A DNA stretch of 5,783 nt from Gemmatimonadaceae bacterium (GTDB lineage Bacteria; Gemmatimonadota; Gemmatimonadetes; Gemmatimonadales; Gemmatimonadaceae), in the NCBI GenBank assembly GCA_019689955.1, contig JADGGM010000229.1, forward strand, positions 1 to 5,783, read 5' to 3'. Below the pieces are notes generated by a model, which had not been told where the DNA came from, did no database searches, and saw only the letters and a program-made list of their open reading frames with translations. This document shows positions 5,560-5,783 of the stretch, in pieces. Position numbers and translations under genes: made by a program. The stretch's first letter is position 1. Each line of letters begins with the position of its first letter.

Positions 5560-5783
5560 GTGTCCGAGGTGCTCGTCCAGTTCGATACGCCGATCGTGGG
5601 GCGCGATGGCCGCACATTTTTCGCGCGCGCGTGCGGGCAGTTGATGCCCGACGGGCGCTGGGAGGGGTGGGTCGAGCTCGTCCCCACCGACGCGCGCGCT
5701 CCGTTGCGCACGCCGCGCGAGACGACCCAGCCCGACTTCGAGGACCTGATGTACTGGGCGACGGGGCTGACCATGGTGTACCT
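5560..5783 (+). CDS. Conserved-looking protein of unknown function, 5' part
   Basis: The first 74 codons are present and the gene runs off the right edge. It is the only likely plus-strand gene, divergent from the VOC gene. The frame is open from 5458 but has no ATG; GTG 5560 is chosen for its GAGG site and because ordered sequence begins there. Visible segments are VLVQFDTPIVGRDG (residues 4-17), FFARACGQLMPDGRWEGWVE (21-40) and a Thr/Arg-rich stretch, LRTPRETTQP (50-59), followed by YWATGLTMVYL (65-75, the last codon cut short). The 'DGRWEGW.E' and 'RETTQP...YWATGLT' segments resemble short uncharacterised proteins of about 100 residues found in diverse bacteria; this is from memory and unsearched. 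There is no signal peptide. No function is proposed. Confidence 0.72.
   Translation, partial: MSEVLVQFDTPIVGRDGRTFFARACGQLMPDGRWEGWVELVPTDARAPLRTPRETTQPDFEDLMYWATGLTMVY

Noticed and set aside
1..5783. CRISPR array, insertion sequence, phage genes, tRNA or rRNA
   Set aside because: No spaced repeats, transposase motifs, terminal inverted repeats or recognisable RNA genes on either strand.

Overview
The window is GC-rich, gene-dense bacterial DNA, coded almost entirely on the minus strand. The base composition, a lipoprotein with DUF4397 modules, and the set GMC oxidoreductase + gluconate 2-dehydrogenase subunit 3-like protein + Gfo/Idh/MocA oxidoreductase suit a Gemmatimonadota-like soil or sediment heterotroph. 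That assignment is an impression from gene content and not a phylogenetic result.

Layout, read in the direction of minus-strand transcription (right to left). At the right edge a plus-strand gene starts with GTG at 5560 and runs off the window; it encodes a small conserved-looking protein of unknown function. A 258-base divergent spacer (5302-5559) holds only a doubtful 56-codon minus-strand reading frame. Next come a VOC/glyoxalase-fold protein (4909-5301) whose start is problematic and a DUF4397 lipoprotein (4070-4792). A strong 19-bp inverted repeat (3996-4058), 11 bases after the lipoprotein stop codon, looks like its terminator. A sigma70-like promoter (3930-3958) then drives a tight three-gene operon: GMC oxidoreductase (2134-3912), a Tat/lipoprotein small subunit that overlaps it by ATGA (1532-2137), and a Gfo/Idh/MocA oxidoreductase 10 bases further on (283-1521). 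After a 71-base gap the 5' end of an exported acetamidase/formamidase-family protein (211 to the left edge) follows in the same direction.

The three-gene operon is the centre of interest. The GMC protein has FAD-binding and catalytic residues but no export signal. The small subunit has a twin-arginine signal and a lipobox-like Cys, so it could carry the catalytic subunit across the membrane and anchor it. The NAD(P)-dependent Gfo/Idh/MocA protein has no signal and should act in the cytoplasm. Together they fit a route in which a sugar, glycoside or polyol is oxidised outside the cytoplasmic membrane and the keto-product is processed inside. This resembles the 3-keto-glycoside type of pathway, but the substrate cannot be read from the sequence. 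I see no mobile element, CRISPR array, tRNA or rRNA.
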